64,000 nt of DNA from Pycnopodia helianthoides (Eukaryota > Echinodermata > Asteroidea > Forcipulatida > Asteriidae), in NCBI GenBank assembly GCA_032158295.1, contig CM063243.1, forward strand, positions 17,638,302 to 17,702,301, read 5' to 3'. Shown here piece by piece: positions 32,505-45,892 of the stretch; position 1 is the first letter of the stretch, and each line of letters begins with the position of its first letter. Under the pieces are notes generated by a model. That model did no database searches and had not been told where the DNA came from. It saw only the letters and a program-made list of their open reading frames with translations. Both the position numbers and the translations under genes were made by a program.

Positions 32505-33690
32505 TCTTATTATTTAGCTGTTTCGTGCAGCGTAGCGCGCAGCGAAACAGCTCTTGTTTTTGTGCGAGTTTTTGTATTATTGGTTTTTTTTTAGTTTGTC
32601 TGTTTCAGTCATTTCAGTCATTGACATAACGCACGTTCGTTCTAAGCGGCCTTTTGCATAGTTCCTAAAGAACAATTGCATTGAAACTTTCAGTGATGAT
32701 TGGCATTGGTGCAAGGAAGTGCCTAAAAGAATTTCGTCATAATGACGTCATCACCTGTCACGTGACGTTATCTTAAAGGTTTCTATTTTAAATATTTGAA
32801 AATCCGTATCAAATCAGCCAAAAGAGACCGTAGGTTTCTGTTTATGGGATTGTATAGGGATAAATTAGTTCTTCGTTTTTATTCAGTGTGCGTGACCGCA
32901 TTTGACCTCTACTTCCGGTCGAAACCGGAAGTGCCTTGTTATTCAAAAGTGCTAAATGTTATGAACATGCTTTCAACGATGTTAGTGTCTGGCAAGGGTG
33001 TGCATTTAAAAAAACATACCGATGACGTCATGATACGCACGAGCGCCCTCTAGCGGCAGGTTGAAAACTGTTCAAAATGGACTTTTTGAAGATGTGTGTG
33101 GCGAAGTTTTGTGTAATCACTTCAAAATTTACACATATGTTGACCGTCAGGCAGCCATCATATGTGTGAAATTTCAGATCAATGACGTCATCGGGGGTCA
33201 CAAGACGCGGCATTAAAGATGCCTTTTTTGAAGTCGTATATCTCCCGATGTATAAGTGCGATCATGTTGAAACTGTGTAGGTTGTTAGATATTGGCAAGT
33301 TCTTGTAAATTCTAAAATGACGTCATGATGACGTCATCACATGATTTTTTATGATTTTTTCATTTTTTGCACCCTTTTGTCATAAATTGCTAAAGTATTA
33401 ATGCGATTATGTTGAAACTTAGTAGGTTGTTAGATATTGGCAAGTTCTTGTAAATTTTGAAATGACGTCATGATGATGTCATCAGATGATTATTTATGAT
33501 TTTTTAAAACTTTTTGCACCTTTAAGTCATGAATTGCTATGTGGACATTGTATAATCTAAATTCTTTTTTTAACAGGCTTGTTACATCATAACTGCTTTG
33601 AATACAAAAAACTTTCATATTTACTTGAGTCATTTGAAAATGTTATTGCGAAACAGCTCGGCATTTGTGCACAAATGCAATTATGTCTAG
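32505..33690 (+). mobile_element. Non-autonomous Helitron-like element, 1186 bp
   Basis: It begins A|TCTTATTATTTAGC and ends with the hairpin GCATTTGTGCACAAATGC, then AATTATGT and CTAG|T. This fits the Helitron pattern of a 5' TC, a 3' hairpin plus CTRR, and insertion between A and T. An AGCTGTTTCG / CGAAACAGCT hairpin lies near the 5' end and GCGAAACAGCTC recurs near the 3' end. Inside, a block of about 150 bp is repeated (33235-33360 and 33395-33535), and six perfect TGACGTCA palindromes occur. No Rep/helicase is encoded. Confidence 0.72.
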
Positions 33691-34095
33691 TTTGTATTTA
33701 TTTTTTTAAACTCAAGAATAAACTCACAAAAAGATAAAACTGTTTAGAACACCCAAATTGCACAGTAGGGCTTTTAAAACCAAAGATCGACACCAAGTAC
33801 AAAAACATTCTAAGGACCTCGTTGCAGTTCTGCATGCTCAGGCCAAACTTCCCAAACTGGGGTCCGGAGTGCCCCCACAAGTTCAAGAGCAATCCTCCGG
33901 AGAACCCTGCAAACATTATCTACACCACTGATTTATGTGAATAAAGCTACAAGTAAGAGAATAGAAATAGCTGATTGCAAATTGCTAACCAATCAAAAGA
34001 ACCTATGGTATAAATGAAGAAAATAAAACCAAAACCGTTAATGGTCTTTGAGAGAGACTCTGCTAGAGTCGTAACATGAGGCCAGTGACCGTATT

Positions 34096-34488
34096 TTAAA
34101 GGCACTGGACACTATTGGTAATTACTCAAAATAATTGTTAGCATAAAAACTTACTTGGTAACGAGCAATGGAGAGCTGTGGATAGTATAAAACATTGTGA
34201 GAAACGGCTCCCTCTGAAGTAACTAGTTTTTGAGAAAGAAGTAATTTCTCAGTAAAATATTTTGAATTGATTTTGAGACCTCATGCGTGAGGTCTCGAAA
34301 TCGAGCATCTGAAAGCACACAACTTCTTGTGACAAGGGTGTTTTTTCTTCCATTATTATCTCGCAACTTCGACAACCAATTGAGTTCAAATTTCACAGGT
34401 TTGTTATTTTGTGCATAGGCCTATGTTGAGATACACCAAGTGAGAAGACTGGTTTTTGACAATTACCAAAGGTGTCCAGTGTCTTTAA
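34096..34488. mobile_element. TTAA-flanked MITE, copy 2
   Basis: Same ends and internal sequence as copy 1, with a few substitutions and small indels; the centre reads CCTCATGCGTGAGG. It lies in the SERTAD intron just beyond a Helitron-like element. Confidence 0.9.
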
Positions 34489-37400
34489 AGCTTAAAAGTG
34501 GACTGATCTTTATACAGAAGTGTTTCTTCACCAGCAACTTGCTGTCAGAGGTTAGGGTTACAGCCTTATGAAGAGATACAGGTAGGACTTTATCATGGTT
34601 CAAGTCAATGTGTCCAAAAATGAGGCATGAAGGCAACGCAGACTGGTTCCTTTTCATGCAATGGAAATTAGAACTATGAGTACACAAGGAATCAGAGAAA
34701 CATGGTCACAGTGTGGACAAAAAATTGTCTACAATAATGAAAGACAGTGCCTAATGCACCTAAATCTGATCCCAAAAATGTTCCCCTAGGTGGAAACAAT
34801 TCTCCAGAATGCTGTAAACTTCCACATGTTAATTGTTATGTATCCAGACAGAGTTCAAATCGTATAAATTTCAGGCTGGTCTTGTGCATACATTGTCCCG
34901 TGTACTTACCTTACGATGTAAATCAGCTGCAGAACAGATTCTCACATCATCTCAATAAGAACACTCAATTTCCCAAACTGTCATTCGCCTGTTCTAACAA
35001 GTTTTAATAAACTCCAGCAACAGTAACACAGGACACAAAAAACCAACAACAACATATTGCACCATGTTGCTCCTCCGTCCTGACACACGGGGATTTTCAC
35101 AACCCTTTCACACAATACACATTATACCATAGAGAAAGGACCACGGATATACTGACGCAATTTAAACAAAATTGGACTTTCCCTCGCTATTGTAAATGAA
35201 CAAAGTAACAATGCCGTGAGTGGGCAACATATGATGTGTTTTTGCGGGTCCCATATCCTGAAAGCACAGAGTCTACCTGTCCATCTCTTGCTGTGTGGGA
35301 GGTGTCAAAACAAGTCAATGCAAAAAGGTGTTTTGCCGTACGGCTGTAGTAAATCTACATCTACACCTAGTAAACAGTAGGAGTTAGGGTCAATCACAAT
35401 TGCCTGATCCCATGTGATATTTTGACTGAGTTGCCACACTGTCTGCACTTTGGAGTCCAACGTGACCCCACGAGGGCTGCTAATAGTGTCTATGAGTACA
35501 GCCTAAAGGACAATGTGGGTAGCTTGGTCTAGTTGGAAGGAGCGTAGACCTTGCTCTATGGGTGGAGACAACATTTTCTTACAACTGACTAGTTAGAGCG
35601 ATTATCACAACTTGACAATAATCAGTCGAAAAGCTTGCTTGGTATAAATTTGCTATTATCTCTCGTTTTGAGAAATGATTTCCAGAATGACCTCATTTTT
35701 GTGTGAATCTCATGAAATTTCTCTCACCTCACAAGAAAAGTGACTGCGATTTCAGCTTTCTTATGTTGGCCACTGATTTAAGATATGATGTAGGTATTAA
35801 GTAGTCTCATGTCTCATTATTCAAAACAAGCACACTTTTAGGTACATGTAGCGTAGTTATTGGTAAACAAAATAAACAAACATGGATGGACATTGATAGA
35901 AGATGAAGTTGCAATCCCAAAATTAATTAAAATTTTTCAGAAAAACCCATTTGGTGATGTATCTACTATTACCTACAATTGTTATTGTGAGCTCAAACAG
36001 TATTTCAAATCAAAATGAAGTTATGCACTTTAATCAACTGAATAAACACAATGATTCTCTTGTACGTCTGGCATAACTTGATACAAAAAAGGTGAACTAT
36101 GAAACATTGGTTTACATTCAGGAAATAACAAAATCCCAAGTCCAAGTAATCAAGTCCTGAAAATGATGGCATCAATAGAAGTTTTCCAAACAATCCTTCA
36201 ATTCATAGACTATTGACATTTGGACTGTTTATCCCCAATTTATTCGCAGTGCAATTTTATCTTCACCTTGATACATTCTGGTGTGAGTTAAAGGGAGTGA
36301 CTGAACGTTCATTCCAAGCCATTTTCTCTTCAATAAACCATAACATGTATTTAGTACAACAGGGTAAAAATTGGTGCTCAAAATTTGTGTACTTTTTAAA
36401 AGTTGTTTCTTTTTTTTTTCTTTTTCTAATCAGTGTACATGTGTGGATGAATGTATCACTAAAGCATTCATACCTTGACTTGAAAAAAAAAACTCAAAAT
36501 GGCATATCCCCCCCCCCCTTTTGGGGCAGAGGGAGATAAAAGTCAAGCTTTATCAAAAAATAACCAAACACGCAATACAAAGTGTGCAGTTGATGTTAGT
36601 TAATTCTCCCCAGACAACATTTGCCACACTATTAAATAAGCCATTTGCAGAGTTGGATTTTGAGCAATGTGTGGTACGGTGACTTGATTGATTACAAGTG
36701 AACTATCAAAATTGGACTCTCCAGACTAAAAGACAATGTCGCTAAGCTACGTCACACGGGTTGGGGCAAGCTTTGGAATAGCAGCCTCCCAATGGGCAAA
36801 GTAGGGTACATGTACTACTGTACCTTATTATTCAATCAGAATTGTGGATGGGTGAACAACTGTGTCTTATGTAAACTACGCAAAAGCTTGTCCTGAACCG
36901 TGTGACATACATGTAGTAATGGTCTCTTGTCTTAGGAATTCAAAGTCACTTGTACCGAAGCAAGTCATTGTACCAGGCATTACTAAAAATCGAACTCGCA
37001 AATGGCTTTGACAAGTTTGACATAAATTATAAGTTGACATCAAGTTTTGATCAAATTCGAAAGTGCAAGTGATGAAATTACAACAGAATTTTGTCCGGGA
37101 AATGGGAGCTCACAGTGTGAACATTTGAAATTATGCGACACATATATTGTGCAGTTGGACATCAATATCTATTCAAGTGAATCGCTTACAATGCGCTTCA
37201 ATTCCAAAATGACTAATTTGTCAATAACAAGATATCATGTTACGCAGTGGTGACGTCATTCGATCAGATGGATGCATAAAGTCATTTTTTGAATTCCCTC
37301 ACAAGTATTGCATGGTAGCCCAAAGAAATGCAGCCGTGGGGGAATAGAGTTTAAATGTCCCACAAAGCAAAAGGGTATTTTGGCGTAAGTCTGCGTGGAA

Positions 37401-38087
37401 TCCCCGATCAAACACGCCACCCCGGGTAATAGTGACAAACTGATTTCTCGTTTTCATTGACGAAGTTTCAATTCCGTGTAATCAAATATGCTGCACAGTC
37501 AAATCAGTTTCAGTTTCCACTCCGGTGTATTGAGAAGGGGAAACACGTACAACACAGAGCGAATATTTTTTTCCAGGGAAAGTGCATTAAAAGTGTAGTA
37601 CAATGTTGATTTGGGACGAGACATTCAGTCCAAACCACTGGTTCTCAAGAAGCATTTTTTAACACTGCCCTTATCATATTTTATGTTTGCTTTTGTTTTT
37701 TTAAGGCATCAGAAAAAGATGCACTTATACGCGCATGTAAATTAATGTTCTGTTTTGTTTCAGGTAATGTTCATTTCAACTATTCACTTTGGGCTTTTGC
37801 AAAGACTAAATGTTTTCAAGCAGAAGTATTTATTTTGGGTTGATATGTCCTTTTTTAGGGCCATTTTTGAAACCACAGGCTTTGGCTATTGGCTACAGCT
37901 TAGGCTATGTCAGCCTTTTTGATGCCCCACACCAAGAAGTATACGTTTTCAACATTACTGAGGAATTCAAAGTCAGAGCCTAAGCCAAACCCTTGGTTTC
38001 AAAAAGGGGCCTTCATGTAAATCTGGAAGGTAACATAGTCTGTCCCGTTATGTTGAAACAAAAAAATCATTAAAACCATAATGAATC

Positions 38088-38486
38088 TTGAAGGTATTAC
38101 ACAGGATTGGTAAGGATAAAAACATAATTGTTTAATTTTAATCTGACAGTGAGCTTACTGAGTATGAAGTTCATACTAGAACCATTTTTTCTGTGAAATA
38201 TTTCCCACTGAAATGAACTCATATTCAAGAAAACTGAATCTGAAAACCTTTAAAAAACACAACAGCTGATTTCAGTTGTTTACAACCAAAACAATTTTAA
38301 AGACAATGTGTTTACATGCTGAAAAATTGTGCGTGTTTTTTCACTATTTTCTCCCGATTCACACAGCGGATTAAGCCCAAATTTTCCCAGGTTTGTTATT
38401 TGATGTGTATGGTTGATCACTCAAAACATGAACACTGTCTATGACTTCTTTGTCAGCTCTAGCAATCCTGTATGTAATACCTTTAA
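38088..38486. mobile_element. TTAA-type MITE, diverged copy
   Basis: The ends AAGGTATTACACAGGATTG and CAATCCTGTATGTAATACCTT are inverted repeats; the right flank is TTAA and the left has decayed to TTGA. Internal sequence differs from copies 1 and 2. Confidence 0.75.
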
Positions 38487-40357
38487 GCAAAAGCACAGAG
38501 GTATGGCATCAGGGAAAATGTCAAAGATGGTGACAACACCATAAAGGTCTCTTTGCTCTCAGCGCCCACTCTGCAAAACCCCTAAAGGCAACTCTCACAT
38601 AATGCGAGGGAAGGGTTTTCCTCACCAACCGCTCTTTGCTTCAATAAAGATAATAAACTGGGTCTCTTATATGAGATTGCAACAATACAAAACATGTACA
38701 TTGTGTAAGCTTCCTCTATGGTTAAGCACATATTGTGTACATCATTTCCACACTTCCTGTTCTAATGTCTTTAACTTAGGGAAAAAAAAACACCTTCTGA
38801 TTCACTTGATAATTACAAACAAATCTAAAACGGTACCATTCATGTTCAATTACTGAAGCCCATACATAATTAAAAAAACACGGACTATGTATTTTAGTCA
38901 TAAATACCTTGATTTTAACCACACCCAAAATGACCCCAGCAACGGCCTTGTTCACTACAACTAAATCAATTAACCAAAACTATAGTTAGAGGACAGACAA
39001 CTTTGTTTCAACACCGTCGAGTTTGTTAATGGATTGTTTTGCAACGCTCAGACAATCATCACTGAATTTGCATCAGGGCATGGGCAGTGATTTTCCCCAC
39101 CGCTGCACTATGGCGAAGCCGGCCCTTCACATTGTACCAGGAGAACATTATGGAGTGTATGATTACACATGAGGTTGAGTGACAAAGAGATCAACTTGGG
39201 TATACACATACACACTGAACCATGGGCACCTAATCCATGCTACGGCTACATGCTAAAGCCCTCCCAGTGTCTGTGCTGTAACCATGAATAGAATTCACAG
39301 ATAAAAAAAACCCACCTTTCTGCTCCACTTTATCACTCCACCACAACAGCAATCCGGCATACAATACAGTCCGGCAGTAAACTGCACATCTCTGGGCCCT
39401 CGGAGCTCATCAAGTCCCTCACCGGACACCCCACAGCACTTAACATGTGTAAATCCGTATTACTTCAGTCAATGGAAGGGTGGGATAAGTTTTGAGCTCT
39501 GGGCCAGTTTCCGTTAGCAATCATGAGTTAGTACGGCGTGCCAGTGTGTGTGTGTGTGGACGGCAATGAGAGAGCATTAGTAATATAAGTCTGGACTGTT
39601 TGTGAGGCACGCGTGCAGCAGTGACTCATTGTACTGATGTGATTCATAGAAAAACTGTCACCAAAAAAGTTGAGCGTTTGTCTGCAACTGGTGATTGTTC
39701 AGACTTTCAATTTCTGGCGGTTTTCTTGCCCAAGTACATGAATTAACAGTGTAGTTGTTACATGTACTATGGATGCGTACAAGCAAGTACAATACACAAG
39801 GCATCTCATTTGAGTATGATGTACAATATCCTATTTTGAAATATCTTAGTGCTAGTTTCTAACTTGAGTCATCAATTCATAGAAAAACAAATCCTGCTCA
39901 GTTAAAGAAGTTTGGAATAAAACATTTTCACAACGAACGGTGTTCGAAAAACGTTGTACTTTGTAGATCAGATCTTACACAAACTCTCTGAACAATCAAA
40001 CTTGTGTGTGTAACTGTACATGATAAAATAAGTTTGTTCCTTCTTTTTCCAACTGGTGTTTGATGACTGGCAATCAACGTTTTTTGAGGGAGACTCTTTG
40101 TGTCTTTCATCAGATGGTTGACCCAGATTAATCAGACCATGTGTCATCAACAGGTCATTGAGTTTGTGGTCATTCTACAATTTAAATGTCAAAAGGGACA
40201 GTACAGCTTTAGCGACAATACATTTTCAGACCGATTGCCGTACATGTACTATTCAAAAGTTTGCTTCATGTTATGGTGGTACAAATGTCCATGTTCGCAT
40301 CTTTCTAGAAAGATCATGTTTAAAAAATATCAAAAGCTTGCCCATAGTAAACTTGTA

Positions 40358-40786
40358 CCTAAAGTTTTCATTTACAAAGTTTTCTAAACCACATGGGGAT
40401 GGTGGTACTCTATAAACTTGTTTGGGAGAAATGGTTTGAAATTTTGACTTGAGCATCTATATTTTTGTTACAAGACCAGTCAATTTAAAAAAATCATACT
40501 AATAATAACCGTTTCCCGTTTCAAGTACAAATTACAAAATGCACTGTATGAAAAAGGACAGTTAAAAAACAAACTGTTATTTTACATGCCAATAATTAGC
40601 CCAGTTTCCTAAAGTTGTACATTTACAAAGTCATCTAAACTTGTTTGCGATAAATGGTTTGAAAGTTTAGTATCTATATTTTTGTTAATAACTGTTTCAA
40701 GTAAAAATAACAAAGTGTACTATATGAAAAAGGACAGTTAAAAACAAATTGTTGTTTTACATGCTAATAATTAGCACAGTTTCCTC
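40358..40786. repeat. Diverged tandem duplication
   Basis: CCTAAAGTT-to-CCTCAC-type blocks at 40358-40607 recur at 40608-40786: TTTACAAAGT, the GGTTTGAAA block, ATCTATATTTTTGTTA and GAAAAAGGACAGTTAAAAA appear in order in both. The second copy has deletions. Confidence 0.75.
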
Positions 40787-41180
40787 ACCGTGTCAAAAAC
40801 ACTGCATCTGCCATTACAATTTTGTATAATGAAACGTGTCTGAACTTTCAGTTATTTTTAGCGCAACTGGCTCCTACATGTAGCCTAGCGGACGGCGCTA
40901 TTTAAAATCATTGAACATTTTCTATCCTTGTTTCCCACTTCCTAGCCTTGATATTAGAGCTATAAGGTGGTGTGGCGATCCTCACCCTGCAACATCCATC
41001 ATAATTATTTTTGTCTGGATGACTTCCTTTTTTTTTGATCCAAATATGATGGTGCTGAGGTGTTGAGTAACTCTGTCATTACTACAATACTTACTCACGT
41101 CTTGAACTCCAAATTAAAACATTATGATGTAACACGATGTAAACTATGCGATTCAAACCTTAGCCTCTTGTCACCAATCA

Positions 41181-41263
41181 GGCTTGTTGGTCTAGTGGTA
41201 TATGTACATGTCAGATCTGTTCTAGATAGGTAGGGGTCATGGGTTCGAATCTCAACCAAGTAG
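41181..41263 (+). repeat. tRNA-like fragment (Asp/Glu type head)
   Basis: TTGGTCTAGTGGTATA matches an A box and GGGTTCGAATCTC a B box, but the spacing is too long and the stems do not close. It is probably a SINE head or tRNA pseudogene. Confidence 0.5.
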
Positions 41264-41970
41264 TATGCCTACATTTTTTTATTTTTTTTTTTGGTGGACT
41301 TGGCAAAGCACAGAGTATGTACAGTACTTATCATATGCCAGTGTACGGGTAAAAAAACAAAAAACATTGTTGGCCTTTTACTTGAGGTTGTAACTCTAAA
41401 CTTTCAAAGGACCAGAAATATATTATTTTAAAGACCAGTCTAGCTGTTTTCTTCAAATTTAGCAATTGTTGAACAACTTTTGATGAGATTTCGACTTGAA
41501 AAATCGTAGAAATTTTTTTTCACTTGACTTATTTACATTTCCAAATGCTAACAAAGTGTAAAAAAGTAAATTTCACAGAAATTATTTACTTGTTCCATTA
41601 AGTTCGGTTCATATTTTAAGCAAATTGAAGTTAGCAAAGCGAATTTTCTTGTGTCACAATTGGAAAACAGCGCATTCATTTCGCATAAACCGGGCTTTAT
41701 CAGTTTATGGTTTACTGGCTGATGCTAATTGCTCAAGTCACTGGACTGGGACCAGTGATCTAGAAGGTATTGCAAGCCCTCAAAAACTTGGTAGGATTCG
41801 GCTTTATTTGATGGAAATACAGCATTTGATAATATAGTATGAAATACTGACTTGATGAAAAGGCAAGCGGACTAGTGAAAGGACTTAACCTAACTATTCC
41901 AGCTGCATAAACCATGCCTCGAGACTCTGACCAATTTTTCATAACCACATGGAAGTACAGCTATTCCAAC

Positions 41971-42314
41971 TTAAAGGTATTGTACACTTTTGGTAACAGC
42001 TCAAAATCAGTGTCCACATTTTGTGTGATTAAACATATGCATGAACAAACAAACCTGTGAAAGTTTGAGCTCAATTGGTCATCGAGGTCACAAGAAAAAT
42101 AGTGAAAAGAGATCTTATGTGTTTTCTGTTTTTTCAAATTATCGCGCGCGATAATTACTATTGTTTTACTCGTTTCTCAGAAACGATAGCATTTTAGGCA
42201 GAAATATTTTAAGGAACCCTTTCTACCATTACTTACTTTAAATCATGTTAGTTTATGTGTGAATCTGTGAACATTGTGTTTTTCGATCTTACCAATAGTG
42301 TACAGGGCCTTTAA
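41971..42314. mobile_element. TTAA-flanked MITE, diverged copy with a CG-rich palindrome
   Basis: Ends TTAAAGGTATTGTACAC and GTGTACAGGGCCTTTAA. The centre is the palindrome AATTATCGCGCGCGATAATT at about 42137-42156. Confidence 0.82.
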
Positions 42315-42431
42315 GTCCCTTTCGCACACAGTACATCTATTTCTCAGGAAATTTCCAGGAAAATTTGGTTGACCTTTTCACACTTGAATCGCTAACCCTG
42401 GCAAACTCCTGGGAAATGGCTACCCCTGCTT

Positions 42432-42445
42432 GGGGGGGGGGGGGG
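42432..42445. repeat. Poly(G) run, 14 bp
   Basis: Uninterrupted G; similar shorter G runs lie at 5653, 23891 and 49511. Confidence 0.95.
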
Positions 42446-44102
42446 TAGGGTTAAGCAAGATAACCCTGGGGTTAGCATACTGATGAGTACCCGGTACTCA
42501 TTATACCCAGGAATAGTGCACAGAGTGTGAACCGATTCTATGTCGATTACTGGTGAGGTCAAAATTCCACCTGAGCTTCCTGGGGTTTTTATTTCCTAGA
42601 AATTGGCTCCATATTGTAAAAAGGGTTTTGAATATTGATCGAGTTTCCCTGGGTAGAGCACAGCTGACTGATCAAAAACCAAATAGAATTTAACCCTTTT
42701 TCCATTTTTTGGAAAGTGATTTTTTATGATCAGCAGTTCTATGAAATAGAACCCTTAGGCCCAATTTTATGCAATTTGTTTTGAATCAACGCCAGAACAT
42801 TTTAGCATATTTCACATCAAAAAAAAAAGAGAGCCAATTTGGCAGGGTTTGTATCTAATCAAGATGAACTTATTTTTTTTGTAATATCTTATTTCCAAGC
42901 AATGACCAGTCACCACTTTTTCCTCGCTTCCCTTGACAAGGCAAAGTAAACGTTCTGCATTGGGGGCTTTAATATTAAGCAATAAGCAAAGTTCTGCTTT
43001 ATAGCTCCTGCTTTATGACATTGGGATCAAGTCTGTGTTGAAAAGACGGAAAACCTTAACATAAAACTTTATAGATGAATATTTTGCAGTCAATTTTTGT
43101 AAAAACTCAACATCGTCCGTATCCATCCACAGTAAAATCCCCAGATTTTATTGATTCAGTTTGATTGATGGAGTGGATCAGTAAATTTCCTGTTGGTCTT
43201 ACTCGGATCAACTCGGATCATTCAGATACAAAATAGAAAATGTAAAATTGTAAAAAAAATCATCTTGCAATTTTGTGTTATTCTTTTAATCAACAAGCAG
43301 TCAGCTACCCATCTGCACTATGCAGAGGTCAACGTAAAATTAATATTCCTTTTTTTTTTTTTAATTGCCTTTCAAAAGCCATAAATGCATAAACCACAAA
43401 GTTACATATTTTACAGCATGCAAATAAGGATTTAATGTATGGTGGCTGGCGTCAGAGTTTAAATGTCAACTCAAGTCAGTAATTTACTAACGACATGAAA
43501 AGACGTCACTACTGTAGTATCAGATGACACTGGGACCATAAAGCGTACGTGTACAATTCATGTGTGTTTCATTAAACCTAATACAGTAACAGGGCAAACC
43601 CAAATGTATGGACTTTACTCCTCCGCCTGTGCAGCAGGCCAGTCACTTGTTTGTTTGAATAAAATTATACACACACCGAGTGCTTTACAATTCAAAGTAA
43701 TATCTAAGTGCTTAGAGCATTTGAACTGTCGGCAATAATTAGCTAGTTCAGAAGCTGAACTACATACGGACATGTACAGACCTGCTGTGCAGTTGTCTAT
43801 AAAATATTTAACCAACTTGTGAAACAGGTTTAAACAAGGAGTCAAGACTGTACATGTAATTCAATGTTGAGAAGCTGTCATTATCCAATAACAGGAGATA
43901 CAAGGTACATTACATACAACAAATAATGCAATTCTCAAATTTCATGGGAAAAAGGAGTAAAAGAAACAAATTCTTCGATTCGCAAATTCTGAAAAACGAG
44001 GGGTCAACTTAACATTGTGATGTAGATCTACAACTGTATGATATCATACTGTACAACAGCAACAGCTCGCTGGGTATACATCACCTGCATGCAGGGGACT
44101 AA

Positions 44103-44193
44103 GTTGAAACCTGCCAAGTTTAAAACTTGCCCGCGCACGCTTTAAGCGTTCAAAACGTGGACGCGCAAGTTTCAAACTTGCACGGGTTTCTAC
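44103..44193. repeat. Foldback inverted repeat with about 40-bp arms
   Basis: The left arm starts GTTGAAACCTGCCAAGTTTA and the right arm is the complement of GTAGAAACCCGTGCAAGTTT. The arms contain smaller palindromes such as AAGTTTAAAACTT and ACGCTTTAAGCGT. Confidence 0.8.
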
Positions 44194-44409
44194 TGTGCAT
44201 ACAGGCATTCAATGTACTTGTATATAGCAAACTGAAAACTAAATTGTTAGGAGTAAGACTTTCTTTTAAAAGCAAGATGATGCTGACCCCACTAGTAATC
44301 TTCAAATTGTGCATGGCATTAATCAGTTAATAGGCCCTATTAAAACAAATGATTTTTCAAAAAAATTATTTACTATTGAGTATTAACCTGAGATTTGAGT
44401 GACAAAACG

Positions 44410-44410
<1 letters not shown>

Positions 44411-44440
<30 letters not shown>
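44411..44440. repeat. (TG)n microsatellite
   Basis: An almost pure TG run with one C near the start. Confidence 0.97.
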
Positions 44441-45354
44441 CATGAAGTTGTGCCATGTGTTAGCATGAGAGCAATCTTGCTGTCCAATGAAGTTTTGGGG
44501 TCATCTGCATTATTTGCATGTCATAAATGGCTGCTGCTATTTTTAAGTTCGGGCAGTAAAAGCTTCGCTACTGGTCTTCTTCGTTATTAAATAAGCTTTT
44601 TAAAATAACATATAAAGAGCTTATTCAGTATTAGCAATGTCTAATAAGCCATTAAACGGCAACAACTTGTCAAAGACGGCAACGATTGAATCCCTCTGAG
44701 TTTAAGTAATTCTTACATTAATATTCTAGCAGTACTCATTTGAATTGAAGCAGCAGTTTTCCTCAAATAGGCAAGGTGAATCCAAAGTTAGCTTCAATAA
44801 TCTTTTACCTGTACTGGCACGTGGTATTTTCTCAAATTGTGAAATACACGGGTTAGGTAATCATGTAGGTACATTAAACTACATGTGTGGGTTTTGTTTA
44901 AAATATATATTTTTAAAATGGATTACTGTTACACATGTATGAGCAGCTTATTTTTTGCACAAAAAGTTGTATTTAAAGAAGTAAGTCAAAAATAAGTTTA
45001 AAATTTTAAATGAGGTGAAGAGGTTATTTTTCATTTTGCCGAACTATTAATTTGTAAGTTTTTATTGATATTTGTAAAGTCTCTGAATGCAGTAATAGCT
45101 GAAAGAAATTCCAGTGATGGCTTTCTCCAGCCCATCAATCTTAACAAGAATACATGACTTTGTGCTCTTGGAAAACATAATAATTACAGTTGTACCCCAA
45201 AAAATGCATTGGGAATGCAGTAGAAACATCAACGTTCATTCTAATTAAAATAATCTAAAAAGCACTTCATGGTTTCTGGTAAACAGAAACCACTCTGGTA
45301 AACTCATTAACAAACTACATATGTACAGTCCATCCAGTCATACAGAGTTCATGC

Positions 45355-45892
45355 TTAAAGGCAAGGTTTGGTTTTTGGAACCTTTCAATTTTTTTAAATC
45401 CCATATAAATGTAGACAAACTACTAACCTGTCAAGTAATGAACCACAAGGGAAACTGACTAGGTAAATTTCAATAGTTTGGGGTTGAACAAAGAAAAATT
45501 TACTAGAGCGGGAATTGAACCAACGACCTCTGGATTAACCTACCGGCGCTCTACCAACTGAGCTATCAAGCCCTATGTTGGCAGTCTCCCTCTCTAACTA
45601 CTAACCTGTGAACATTTCATTTCAAAAGGTGGTAGCTTGTTTGAGATATCGCCAAAAATCTGTAGCGGCTATGTCCATGTAGGAAGAATAATCCATAATT
45701 GGAACACACAATGTGAGATGTTCCATGCATGAAACGTTTCTCAGATTGATGTTTTTTTAATTACTTTTCTCTAAAACCACATTCCTTAGAAGGGAATTGT
45801 TTCTCAAAATAACAGCTGCAGTGCTTCTCAGCAAGTAAGCTTAAATGGTCGTACATTTTTTTGAGTAATTACAAAAGGTATACCTCCCTTTA
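45355..45892. mobile_element. TTAA-flanked MITE interrupted by a SINE
   Basis: Left TTAAAGGCAAGGTTTGG and right ending CTCCCTTTAA; the inverted repeat is weak but both TTAA flanks are intact. The SINE at 45432-45595 and its duplicated target account for about 180 bp. Confidence 0.6.
45432..45595 (-). repeat. tRNA-derived SINE, family A, with a 14-bp target-site duplication
   Basis: The minus strand has TAGCTCAGTTGGTAGAGCGC and TTGGTTCAATTCCCGC boxes and the family A tail. It is flanked by the exact direct repeat AACTACTAACCTGT at 45418-45431 and 45596-45609. It splits a TTAA-flanked miniature element. Confidence 0.92.

Noticed and set aside
35518..35600. tRNA-like head (AGCTTGGTCTAGTTGG)
   Set aside because: Only an A-box-like word is present, with no B box at the right distance.
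45505..45577. tRNA gene on the minus strand
   Set aside because: Good A and B boxes, but the acceptor stem does not pair and the sequence continues into a SINE tail flanked by a target duplication.
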